A stretch of DNA of 35,736 nt from Ignavibacteriota bacterium (GTDB taxonomy: Bacteria; Bacteroidota; Ignavibacteria; UBA10030), in assembly GCA_003155495.1 (NCBI GenBank), contig PMDB01000091.1:651-36386 (forward strand), in the 5' to 3' direction. The notes beneath the pieces were generated by a model, which saw nothing but the letters and a program-made list of their open reading frames with translations, made no database searches and was not told the origin of the DNA. Below are positions 7,805 to 15,623 of this stretch, piece by piece; position 1 is the first letter of the stretch; every line of letters starts with the position of its first letter. The translations under genes and the position numbers were made by a program.

Positions 7805-9366
7805 TTTTTCTTTTCCTCGTGATAATCAGATTCTGTATTGACCTTCCAAAGGTTATCCTTGGATGTAATGTTTCCAAGGATATTGTCAACCGCTGTCATA
7901 GCTGCCAACATGGAATGATCCATATTGTTGTACCTGTGCATTCCGTTTCTGCCAAGAAGAAATAAATTAGCATATTTATTCACATAGTCTCTCACAAGAT
8001 GGAATTGTTCATATCCGCCGAAGTATGCCGGATATGCTTTTGGCATCCGCAGCACCACACCATCTAAATAGTTATCAGAATCCGCAATTCCAAGAGAAGT
8101 CAACTCGTTTATTCCGAGTTGAATGAGATTTTGATCCTTCATCGACCATATATCATCACCTTCCTGGCAAAAATATTCGAGACCCAGCCATATATTTTCT
8201 GGATGACGAACAAGATAGGGACTCCAATTATTAAACACCTGAATTCTCCCGACTTTGACATCCTCTTCTTGAATATAAACCCAATTATCTGGGAGCTTCC
8301 CATCCGGTGTATTCAAACGTGAAAAGAGAAGTCCAATAGTGAGGAAATCTCGGTATTGCAGTTGCTCTGCCGTTTGACGAACATCTGCAGGGACGTCGTT
8401 TCCCATACCTGATATAAGATCTCGAACAGGCATAGTAGAGAAAACGAAATCTGTGTGTTTGGTATGAACACTCTCAGTTGTCTCGTCTCGCACACTGACA
8501 CCGGTAATCCTCGTGTCCTTTTTGTTGATACCGACAACGGTATGTCGGAAATGAATTTCACCGCCGTTTGTTTGAACAAAATCAGCAATTTCTTCCCATA
8601 GCTGTCCTGGTCCATATTTTGGGTAGAGGTAATAATCTACTAAACTTGTCTCGATTTCTTTTTGCCGGTAACCTGTACTTTTCTGCACAATGGCTTTGAT
8701 GGCCTGGCTGATAACTTTTGTCACCGAGAGCCCTTTTATTCGTTGCGTACCCCAGTCTGGCTTAATTGATGTACATGGAACTCCCCAAACTTTTTCAGTA
8801 TAGTTTTTAAAAAATGTTTTGTACAGCTCACGTCCAAAGCGGTTGATGAAAAAATCCTCTAATGATGCTTCGGAACGGATGGGAAACAGTTTTGCCAAAA
8901 GAAAACTTACTCCAATATGTATAACACGGATATAACCTAAATTTCGAAGTGTTGCAAGTTTTAACGTAATCGGATAATCAAATAATTTCCTGTGAAAGAG
9001 AATTCTTGATAATCGTTTCCGTACAAGCATAATACGTTCATGGGTATGAGGATTGAGATCTGATTCAAGATACGATGCTGGAGTATCACCCAGGATAGTG
9101 TTCATCCGATTTTTAGTCAAGTCGTCTATGTGTTGAAGAGGAAATTTGGAGAGCCACCATTCCATCACACGCGAAGATTTCGAAAAAAAACGGTGTCCGC
9201 CTAGATCGATTCTATTACCGTTGTAGTTGACCGTGCGCGCAATGCCCCCCACCATATCCGTCGTTTCAAAAACAATAGGTTTGATATCGGATCTTGTAAG
9301 AAGTTCATACGCTGCCGTAAGTCCTGCTGGACCAGCTCCAATAATGATTGCCGTTCTTTTATGCAT
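7801..9366 (-). CDS. FAD-dependent oxidoreductase of the UGM/amine-oxidase-like family
   Basis: 521 residues. The dinucleotide fold is at the N-terminus ([18 protein letters not shown], residues 5-22), followed by the glutamate-ended second strand ([15 protein letters not shown]) and the GGHRFFSKS motif near residue 57. The C-terminal FAD-binding part has [20 protein letters not shown] (about 472-491), the signature of flavoproteins in polysaccharide clusters that are often annotated as UDP-galactopyranose mutase or protoporphyrinogen-oxidase-like. It is longer than true UGM (about 370-390 residues), so the substrate may differ, for example a lipid-linked or nucleotide sugar. Cytoplasmic, with no signal peptide or membrane helix. 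It overlaps the GT-C gene downstream by ATGA. Start 9366 is chosen because the Rossmann strand begins at residue 5. Confidence 0.85.
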   Translation of the reverse strand: MHKRTAIIIGAGPAGLTAAYELLTRSDIKPIVFETTDMVGGIARTVNYNGNRIDLGGHRFFSKSSRVMEWWLSKFPLQHIDDLTKNRMNTILGDTPASYLESDLNPHTHERIMLVRKRLSRILFHRKLFDYPITLKLATLRNLGYIRVIHIGVSFLLAKLFPIRSEASLEDFFINRFGRELYKTFFKNYTEKVWGVPCTSIKPDWGTQRIKGLSVTKVISQAIKAIVQKSTGYRQKEIETSLVDYYLYPKYGPGQLWEEIADFVQTNGGEIHFRHTVVGINKKDTRITGVSVRDETTESVHTKHTDFVFSTMPVRDLISGMGNDVPADVRQTAEQLQYRDFLTIGLLFSRLNTPDGKLPDNWVYIQEEDVKVGRIQVFNNWSPYLVRHPENIWLGLEYFCQEGDDIWSMKDQNLIQLGINELTSLGIADSDNYLDGVVLRMPKAYPAYFGGYEQFHLVRDYVNKYANLFLLGRNGMHRYNNMDHSMLAAMTAVDNILGNITSKDNLWKVNTESDYHEEKKK

Positions 9367-9437
9367 ACTATCCAGTTTGACCTATACCGAACGTCATTAT
9401 TTAATCTGATAATGTGATGTCTCAGCATCAGAAAAAA

Positions 9438-9593
9438 TCAACAGAAATAAATCACGTCTGTATAACAGAGAATGCCGAACGGATGATCATGGAGACTCGG
9501 CACTGCACTGTTAGGCACGTTGCTTGTCAGGTGGATCTCCAGCGGAATACGCTTATACATTACATACTGCTTGAGCGTCCCCATATTTAATAA
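9438..9593 (-). pseudogene. Remnant of adenosine deaminase (central fragment)
   Basis: Reading the minus strand from about 9593 to a TGA at 9438-9440 gives a frame with LKQYVMYKRIPLEIHLTSN, then VPNSAVPSLHDHPFGI and a short tail before the stop. This matches the adenosine deaminase segment around Y-V-x-x-H-R-I-P-L-E-x-C-x-T-S-N-V-x-T-x-A-V-P-S-x-x-x-H-P-F. The family continues into a strand ending N-T-D-D/N-P with the catalytic Asp pair; here the frame stops just before it. Only about 45 of some 340 residues remain, and the usual Cys and Gln positions have changed. A decayed gene, not functional. No ribosome-binding site or complete domain is near. Confidence 0.68.
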
Positions 9594-9778
9594 TTACCCC
9601 TCCTGTGTCACCCACTAAATAACGAAATTGCTAGCAGAGCCATCCCTTCATTCGTATCCTCTGAGTGTGACTCAATGTACACAACTACGATATTATCAGC
9701 AATAAAAAACTGAAATGAAAGTGATATCTCTTTTCTAATGTACCGACAATTGTTTTTTCCCTCTTTGAGACACATCAG

Positions 9779-11389
9779 TTATTTATTCTTTTCATAAATC
9801 GTGATCCAAAATAAATGTGTTGGTTTCTTTAGTAAAAGTGCCGGATCTGTAATAAGTAATGTGTCTTTATTATTATAGTATTCAAAACGACTAATTGGAG
9901 TATAGTGCAACTTCGCAAAGTTAAAAAACCAGTTATCTAACTCCTCCAAACTTTTAGGTTTTTCATACCATTCAGGTTGAATATTTGTATAAATGAGCAG
10001 TTTGGGAGAAGCTGATTCTACTTGATGCATCATTTCAAAACGAAATTGTTCAGCTAAAGGTTGGTCTTCGGCAATGGAGTAAGTATAAATAAATGATGTA
10101 GCAGACCGGCGCTGGGAATAGAATAAAAATTGCGGCTCATTTCCCATGATTGCTATTCTATCTTCTCTTGAGGTTTTCTCCTTTATTATTTTTGCGATTA
10201 ATGCAGAATAAGGGAAGGGATGTTGATGATATACTGTTTCGGTTACCTCATCAGGTGAGAACTGATAGAGGACGTCCCAATGAGCAGCAAGAGTACCAAT
10301 AATTGCTATCACAACAGTAAAGATGGGTGGGAAATAGCGTACAATTGGCAATGAAGCAGACGAAAAAATATGAAAAATAAATCGAATTCCAATTCCAAAG
10401 AGTAAAGCAGCGGCGGGCAATACTAAGATAAAATAATGCGGCCTGAAATAGAAACCAACGGAAAGAGCAACGATGCCAGCTATGAGCAATCCTATAATGA
10501 GAATACCCGATTGTTTATTATATTTGTTAGAAAATAAAGCAATAAGCCCCACACCGGCAATCATCCAAATAGGCGATGCAAAATACCAGATGGATTGGAA
10601 ACCTCCGATAAAACTGAGTTTAACACCATCTATTAATAGAATCGAGCTATATTCCTTTGCATAAATAAAAGTCCAAAGATAAAATTTTCCAAGAACTCCT
10701 GCGTAAGCAAGATAGAAAAGACACAGGAGCAGGGGGATGATAACTCCTCCAGAATAAGCTAAAATATATTTCCAATAAATCTTCTTTTCAAATGTTTTGT
10801 TTTGCCATAACAAAATAAGCATGGCGATGAATCCGAAGAAACCAAAGAACGCGCCGTGTTGTTTCACAAGGGCGGCACAACCAAACAGAATACCGCTGAA
10901 TAGAATAAAATTTATTCGGTTTTTCTTCAGCCCAAAAAGTAAGAGGATATTTGCGCCTATCATAAAAGGTAAAACAAAATGTTCGGCGTTTGCCCAAAAT
11001 CCTTGAACATGGTAGCTCATACTCAAAAGTGCAAAAGCGCCTGCAGAGGCTGCCGCAACCCAATCATCATACGCTGTGCGCGCAAAAATGTAAAGAAGTA
11101 TAATTGACAGCACATTGACAATGAGCAGACAAAAATGGATTGCCGTGTGTGTCTCACCGAAAAGCCATAGTATTCCGGCATAGATAAAGTAAATGCCGGG
11201 GAATTTCATATTATACGCTTCAGTGTAAGGCGGAGTTCCATCGAGAATGAGCTGGCCCATATAGGCATATTCACCTTCATCGCGCTCAAGTGGAACATCT
11301 AATAATCGCACCCGAAAAATAATTGTAGAAACAATAATGAAAAAGAGGAAAATGAGGGGGAGGAGATTGCTTAGTATTTTTAATCTCAT
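9779..11389 (-). CDS. Family-39-like glycosyltransferase (PMT_2, GT-C)
   Basis: 536 residues, about eleven transmembrane helices. Directly after the first helix comes LLDVPLERDEGEYAYMGQ (D37, E38 in the ERDEGEYAY motif), the acidic loop typical of the PMT_2 family, followed by the amphipathic YNMKFPGIYF segment. The C-terminal 150 residues are soluble and probably periplasmic (ISRFEYYNNKDTLLITDP near the end). Family members transfer mannose or another sugar from a polyprenyl-phosphate carrier to proteins or glycans; the exact sugar cannot be read from sequence. It lies 413 bp upstream of the flavoprotein gene on the same strand, with an adenosine deaminase remnant between, so it is probably a separate transcription unit. 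Confidence 0.87.
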   Translation of the reverse strand: MRLKILSNLLPLIFLFFIIVSTIIFRVRLLDVPLERDEGEYAYMGQLILDGTPPYTEAYNMKFPGIYFIYAGILWLFGETHTAIHFCLLIVNVLSIILLYIFARTAYDDWVAAASAGAFALLSMSYHVQGFWANAEHFVLPFMIGANILLLFGLKKNRINFILFSGILFGCAALVKQHGAFFGFFGFIAMLILLWQNKTFEKKIYWKYILAYSGGVIIPLLLCLFYLAYAGVLGKFYLWTFIYAKEYSSILLIDGVKLSFIGGFQSIWYFASPIWMIAGVGLIALFSNKYNKQSGILIIGLLIAGIVALSVGFYFRPHYFILVLPAAALLFGIGIRFIFHIFSSASLPIVRYFPPIFTVVIAIIGTLAAHWDVLYQFSPDEVTETVYHQHPFPYSALIAKIIKEKTSREDRIAIMGNEPQFLFYSQRRSATSFIYTYSIAEDQPLAEQFRFEMMHQVESASPKLLIYTNIQPEWYEKPKSLEELDNWFFNFAKLHYTPISRFEYYNNKDTLLITDPALLLKKPTHLFWITIYEKNK

Positions 11390-11504
11390 ATATCTTTGTT
11401 TTCCTTTGCCACTTTTTCAATATCTCTTAGCTTTGGATTTTAATTTGAAACGCACTTTGTGCGTTACATTTTCAGGCTTCCAGCTCTTGAAAAGGTAACA
11501 ACAG

Positions 11505-11548
11505 TACAAATAGATCCCCACCACCTCGGTGCGCAAGATGGTTGGGAT
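11505..11548 (-). terminator. Terminator of pilin-like gene copy 1
   Basis: On the minus strand ATCCCAACCA (11539-11548) pairs with TGGTGGGGAT (11514-11523) with one mismatch, followed by CTATTTGTACTG. It is homologous to the perfect hairpin after copy 2 and lies 40 bp past the stop codon. Confidence 0.65.
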
Positions 11549-11587
11549 GATAACAAAAACTTCTATGCCTTTATGTAGGCGCAGATG

Positions 11588-12001
11588 CTACTGGGCAAAA
11601 TCGCCAGTAAAACTGGAAAATGTTACTCTTCCGCCTGCATCGACCGAACCTATAACATTCGATGTCTGCGAAGCAGTTACACTTTTTCCTGTAAACTGTA
11701 CCGATCCAGTTGTTCCTGATCCTGCAGTCACAGCACATGTGTATGTTGCATTATCATTACTTGACATCTTAAATGGAATTTTATAGCCGAGTCCACCAGA
11801 ATAATCTCCACTACCGCCGGCCATTGAAACTGGACGAATACGAAATTGATATGCATTTGCAGCAAGGTTGTTTATATCATTAATGATAGCATCTTTGTTT
11901 GCCTGAATACTGTTTGCTCTAAACAGGCTCAATCCGACAGCAATTGCGATACCGACAATGATAACGCCGAGGATGATAAGCAATAATTGTTGTTGTCCCA
12001 T
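11588..12001 (-). CDS. Pilin-like single-pass protein, copy 1
   Basis: 137 residues. The N-terminus MGQQQLLLIILGVIIVGIAI is one hydrophobic helix (residues 4-27), directly followed by an amphipathic stretch (ANKDAIINDINNLAANAYQF) and a small Gly/Ser/Thr-rich beta domain (residues 60-137). This is the plan of a type IV pilin or pseudopilin: hydrophobic N-terminal helix, alpha-spine, C-terminal globular head. A very short leader cut after Gly2 is possible, but the usual Glu at position 5 of the mature protein is absent, so assignment to classical type IV pili is uncertain. The ribosome-binding site TTGGAGGT lies 8 bp before the ATG. It differs from copy 2 at three residues: R28 and I32 replace Ala and Val, and GGSGDY replaces GGGGDY. 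Its own terminator follows. Confidence 0.8.
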   Translation of the reverse strand: MGQQQLLLIILGVIIVGIAIAVGLSLFRANSIQANKDAIINDINNLAANAYQFRIRPVSMAGGSGDYSGGLGYKIPFKMSSNDNATYTCAVTAGSGTTGSVQFTGKSVTASQTSNVIGSVDAGGRVTFSSFTGDFAQ

Positions 12002-12087
12002 AATGAGACCTCCAATGAGTTTTCTTTATTTAACAAATAAATCAATCGTTATCACTATACAGTTCAACTCTTCACATATCTTGCTAC

Positions 12088-12130
12088 AGAACAAATCCCA
12101 ACCACCTTTATACACAAGATGGTTGGGATG
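12088..12130 (-). terminator. Terminator of pilin-like gene copy 2
   Basis: ATCCCAACCA (12121-12130 on the minus strand) and TGGTTGGGAT (12096-12105) form a perfect 10-bp stem around a 15-nt loop, then TTGTTCTG. It sits about 40 bp after the stop of copy 2 and upstream of copy 1, so each copy appears to be transcribed separately, or expression of copy 1 is reduced when driven from copy 2. Confidence 0.72.
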
Positions 12131-12168
12131 ATAACAAAAACTTCTATGCCTTTATGTAGGCGCAGATG

Positions 12169-12582
12169 CTACTGGGCAAAATCGCCAGTAAAACTGGAAA
12201 ATGTTACTCTTCCGCCTGCATCGACCGAACCTATAACATTCGATGTCTGCGAAGCAGTTACACTTTTTCCTGTAAACTGTACTGATCCAGTTGTTCCTGA
12301 TCCTGCAGTCACAGCACATGTGTATGTTGCATTATCATTACTTGACATCTTAAATGGAATTTTATAGCCGAGTCCACCAGAATAATCTCCACCGCCGCCG
12401 GCCATTGAAACTGGACGAATACGAAATTGATATGCATTTGCAGCAAGGTTGTTTATATCATTAATGATAGCATCTTTGTTTGCCTGAACACTATTTGCGG
12501 CAAACAGGCTCAATCCAACGGCAATTGCGATACCGACAATGATAACGCCGAGGATGATAAGCAATAATTGTTGTTGTCCCAT
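12169..12582 (-). CDS. Pilin-like single-pass protein, copy 2
   Basis: 137 residues, 134 identical to copy 1, with the same MGQQQLLLIILG helix, the same amphipathic spine and the same Ser/Gly/Thr-rich head ending in SSFTGDFAQ. It is the promoter-proximal copy. A ribosome-binding site TTGGAGGT precedes the ATG, and the 325-bp spacer upstream (12583-12907) must contain its promoter, divergent from the response-regulator gene. Proteins with this start are common as abundant unknowns in FCB-group genomes (recalled, not searched). Likely exported and assembled or anchored in the inner membrane. Having two near-identical copies suggests high dosage of a structural subunit or antigenic/functional variation (inference). 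Confidence 0.8.
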   Translation of the reverse strand: MGQQQLLLIILGVIIVGIAIAVGLSLFAANSVQANKDAIINDINNLAANAYQFRIRPVSMAGGGGDYSGGLGYKIPFKMSSNDNATYTCAVTAGSGTTGSVQFTGKSVTASQTSNVIGSVDAGGRVTFSSFTGDFAQ

Positions 12583-12907
12583 AATAAAACCTCCAATAAA
12601 TTGTTAGTTATAAAGTGAATTATGTTAATTATTCAGTTCATTCAACAGATATTATATCTCCAAGTTCCGTACCAAGATTATAACATCGGATTTCAATTGA
12701 CCATTCCTCTTTTTCCACGTAAAAGACTGAATAGATTCTTAAATGTACGGAACAAATTACCTCTTGCAGTCAAGATTACATAGGACGAGATTACTACAAC
12801 TTTCAATTTTATCAATATTCCCCATTTTTAAGTCCAGTTTGCTTTCCAATCTCCTCCTTCGTATCTTGGACATAGGAAAGAAAAAGAATTATAGAATCAT
12901 AGTTAAT
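12583..12907. other. Divergent intergenic region with a 9-bp inverted repeat
   Basis: This spacer separates pilin copy 2 (minus) from the response regulator (plus) and should hold both promoters. GTTCCGTAC at 12664-12672 is repeated as its exact reverse complement GTACGGAAC at 12745-12753, 72 bp apart. A TATAAT occurs on the minus strand near 12650, but its -35 partner is not clearly placed. An open frame from 12743 runs into the regulator gene but is not protein-like. Confidence 0.45.
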
Positions 12908-13288
12908 ATGGCTTCAAAAATCAAGAAACATATTCTCATCATCGATGACGAGCCTACTTGGCTCAAGATTAGCTCGCACATTCTCCGGAATTGTGGTTAT
13001 GATGTTCATACTGCTGGAAGTGGAAAAGAAGCACTGAAAGCACTTACAAACTATAAGCCGGACTTAATTCTCAGTGACGTACGTATGCCGGATATGAATG
13101 GTTTTGATCTGGTGGACAACTTGAAACGTATTCCGACAGCTTCTTCCACCCCTGTTATTTTTTTCTCAGCGATTGATGATTATGACGCTCGAAAAGTGGC
13201 GCGTACTCTTGGAGCTGTTGATTATTTAGTGAAGCCATTCAATAAAGACGACGTGAGTTCTGTTCTTTCCAAGCATTTAGCCGTATAG
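12908..13288 (+). CDS. Single-domain CheY-like response regulator
   Basis: 126 residues, almost entirely one receiver domain. The key residues are visible: acidic pair in ILIIDDEPTW (D15-D16 region), phosphoacceptor Asp in LILSDVRMPDMNGFD (about residue 60), Ser in VIFFSAIDDYDA, and Lys in VDYLVKPFNKDD (about 110). There is no output domain, so it probably acts by protein-protein contact or as a phosphorelay intermediate. The open frame extends upstream to 12743, but those 55 residues are Leu/Arg/Ser-rich with no domain; ATG 12908 places the receiver strand seven residues in. It is followed after 72 bp by a hybrid kinase and lies divergent from the pilin genes, so regulation of pilus or motility functions is plausible but unproven. 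Confidence 0.88.
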   Translation: MASKIKKHILIIDDEPTWLKISSHILRNCGYDVHTAGSGKEALKALTNYKPDLILSDVRMPDMNGFDLVDNLKRIPTASSTPVIFFSAIDDYDARKVARTLGAVDYLVKPFNKDDVSSVLSKHLAV

Positions 13289-13360
13289 CAAGCCTTTATC
13301 GCCTGAATTTGGTTTTATGGAAGCACAATCACTCAAATACCATACTTCTTATCTAATAAT

Positions 13361-15589
13361 ATGGTAAGCTTCCAAAATCTTCGGAAATTTCGCGTCTCTC
13401 TTGGGCCTGTCGATCAAGCACAAATTGTGGTTACTGTCGCTGTCGTAGTTACCCTCGCTACTATTTGGGTTGTACGAATAACAAGCGGCCGTACAATTGA
13501 ATGGCTGCTCTTCGGAAGTGTTTTAACTGTCGGTATCTTTGGTTTCATTATCGTCTTCTTTTCGCTGAAGTATGGACGACTGCTTGAAGAACAAAAACAG
13601 GAGTTGCTTGCATTAAATACTTTTGCCGAATCCGTCAATCGAGCAATAGACGTTCAATTCCTTCTTCAAAACGCATTGTATGAAATGAGACGTTTATTGA
13701 ACGTGGAATACGGATGGATTTACCGCGTTGAGGGTGACTTGCTTTTGCTCAAAGCTTCACGAGGAACCGAGGAACTGGATATTTCAATTATTGAAGCCGT
13801 GGACGATCTAAATCAGGAAAAAATGTTTTGGATCCGCTCTCCGCGGATTGCTAAACGTCCAAGGAAAATCAAATCAGATGCAAACAAGAACTCCAAATGG
13901 GAATATGGAAGCATTGGATCATGGGCATCTGTGCCAATAATGATGAAGGACCAAATGTCCGGATTGATCGTCTTGGCAAGTAAAAATCCAGAAGCTTTCA
14001 CAAACAAACAAATCGACTTTATTATGGCGTTTGCCAACCAAATCGGCGTTGCCATGGAGAATGCAACTCTTTTTGAACGAGTTCGCAAATCAGAAGAACG
14101 CTACATTGATCTTTTTGAACATTCCCCGGATATGTCCCGCATCATAAATAAATTAGGAATCATCACTAATTGCAACCAGACAGAAGCGACACGGCTTGGA
14201 TATAACAAAAATGAAATAATTGGCCAATCCATTTTAAAGTTCTATCCACCGGAATACCACAATGAAGCACAACGCTTATTACATAACATTTTTGAAAATA
14301 ATCTTGAGGTGAAAGGGCTCGAAGAAAAAATGTTGGCAAAAAAAGGTGAGTTGATTGATGTCAGTGTCAATGCCTCTATTATTCGAGATGAAGCGGGACA
14401 ACCGTTGGTTCGCGCCGTTGCCCGTGATATCACAGAAAAGAAAAATCTCGAAGCCAAGGTTATCCATGCGCAACGCATTGACAGTATTGGGAATCTTGCA
14501 GGCGGTGTTGCCCATGACTTCAACAACATTCTCACATCCATTCTTGGCTCCACGTCTATTATGAAACGTAAGATGAAACACGACGACCGCTGGTATCGAT
14601 TTGCCGACATTATCGAGACTGCTGCCCGACGTGGAGCCGCTCTGACACGGCAATTATTGACATTCGCCCGTAAGGGGAATGTCCAATTTCGACCGGTCAT
14701 CGTCAATGACATCATCGAAGAAACCCTTCGACTTTTTGAGCGCAGCATTGACAAAAAAATTAGTATTGAGAAAGATCTGATAGGGGAAGTATGTATCATT
14801 AGTGGAGATGATGGACAACTGCAGCAATCACTTCTCAACCTGCTCATTAATGCCCGCGATGCGATGCCGGAAGGCGGTACTATTACGGTACAGAGCCAAA
14901 AAAAGCACATAGAGGAAGACACTACTAATGCAGTGGAAATTCTGAAAGGTGAATACATTGCTGTCTCCGTTATTGATACCGGTATTGGGATGGACAAGGA
15001 CGTTCAACAGCATATCTTTGAGCCCTTTTTCACAACGAAAGATCGAGGGAAAGGAACGGGACTTGGACTTTCTGTTGTCTATGGTGTTGTAAACTCTCAT
15101 AATGGTTTCATCAATGTTCAAAGCGAACCAATGCATGGAACACAATTTACCATGCACTTTCCTCTATTGCCTGCTTCAGAAAATCTCCAGAGCAACATCC
15201 GCCATTCAAAACTCGAACGAGGCACTGAACAGATCATTATTATCGATGATGAAAAGGATGTTGCGGGTGTCATAGGCGGGATGCTGGAAAGCATGGGATA
15301 TCATGTAACAATTGTTGACAGCGGGCGAAAAGCAATTAATCTCTTCAAGAAGAAAAAGAGATTCGACGTTGTCATCCTCGATCTCAATATGCCAAAAATG
15401 AGCGGGAAAGAAACTTTTGAAAAATTGAAGGAAATTGATCCGAAGATTCCGGTGATCATCTCCACCGGATATAGTGATCGAGACATGGATGTCTCCCAAT
15501 GGCGGGATGCGGTCGATGCATTCCTCCAAAAGCCCTACCCGATTGAAGAGCTCTCCAAAGCAATCCGTCTGATTTTGGACAACAAATAA
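13361..15589 (+). CDS. Membrane hybrid histidine kinase (GAF-PAS-HisKA-HATPase-REC)
   Basis: 742 residues. Two N-terminal membrane helices (about 20-41 and 49-70) form a hairpin with almost no periplasmic domain. A GAF domain follows at about 90-240 (AIDVQFLLQNALYEMRRLL to FANQIGVAMENATLF), then PAS at about 250-365 (DLFEHSPDMSRIINKLG to VARDITEKK). The H-box AGGVAHDFNNIL has the phosphoacceptor His385. The N-box is LLINARDAMPEGG, the G1-box DTGIGMD and the G2-box GKGTGLGLS. A receiver domain at about 625-742 has phosphoacceptor Asp674 in VVILDLNMPKMSG and Lys in FLQKPYP. It senses a cytoplasmic or membrane signal and can relay phosphate internally. The separate receiver protein just upstream is a likely partner. 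The start at 13361 lacks a clear ribosome-binding site. Confidence 0.92.
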   Translation: MVSFQNLRKFRVSLGPVDQAQIVVTVAVVVTLATIWVVRITSGRTIEWLLFGSVLTVGIFGFIIVFFSLKYGRLLEEQKQELLALNTFAESVNRAIDVQFLLQNALYEMRRLLNVEYGWIYRVEGDLLLLKASRGTEELDISIIEAVDDLNQEKMFWIRSPRIAKRPRKIKSDANKNSKWEYGSIGSWASVPIMMKDQMSGLIVLASKNPEAFTNKQIDFIMAFANQIGVAMENATLFERVRKSEERYIDLFEHSPDMSRIINKLGIITNCNQTEATRLGYNKNEIIGQSILKFYPPEYHNEAQRLLHNIFENNLEVKGLEEKMLAKKGELIDVSVNASIIRDEAGQPLVRAVARDITEKKNLEAKVIHAQRIDSIGNLAGGVAHDFNNILTSILGSTSIMKRKMKHDDRWYRFADIIETAARRGAALTRQLLTFARKGNVQFRPVIVNDIIEETLRLFERSIDKKISIEKDLIGEVCIISGDDGQLQQSLLNLLINARDAMPEGGTITVQSQKKHIEEDTTNAVEILKGEYIAVSVIDTGIGMDKDVQQHIFEPFFTTKDRGKGTGLGLSVVYGVVNSHNGFINVQSEPMHGTQFTMHFPLLPASENLQSNIRHSKLERGTEQIIIIDDEKDVAGVIGGMLESMGYHVTIVDSGRKAINLFKKKKRFDVVILDLNMPKMSGKETFEKLKEIDPKIPVIISTGYSDRDMDVSQWRDAVDAFLQKPYPIEELSKAIRLILDNK

Positions 15590-15623
15590 GAAAAACCTGG
15601 ACCAATCTGTAGGAAATTATGGA

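Larger units (their letters stand above)
11534..12597. repeat. Tandem duplication of a 581-bp pilin-gene unit
   Basis: Positions 11534-12016 and 12115-12597 carry the same gene, the same 3' flank and half of the same terminator. I count about ten base differences across some 470 bp up to the start codon, about 98 percent identity, while sequence upstream of the ribosome-binding site has clearly diverged. This indicates recent duplication or gene conversion confined to the gene and its 3' end. Confidence 0.9.

Noticed and set aside
9608-9775. 55-residue minus-strand frame just after the GT-C gene
   Set aside because: Open and begins with ATG, but has no ribosome-binding site and no family I recognise; length is compatible with chance in AT-rich DNA.
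12743-12907. In-frame 55-residue N-terminal extension of the response regulator
   Set aside because: Leu/Arg/Ser-rich, no domain, crosses the promoter region and the inverted repeat; the receiver fold starts right after ATG 12908.
14242-14997. 251-residue frame antisense to the hybrid kinase
   Set aside because: It mirrors conserved kinase codons; sequence is Ser/Arg-rich with no domain, a shadow of the real gene.
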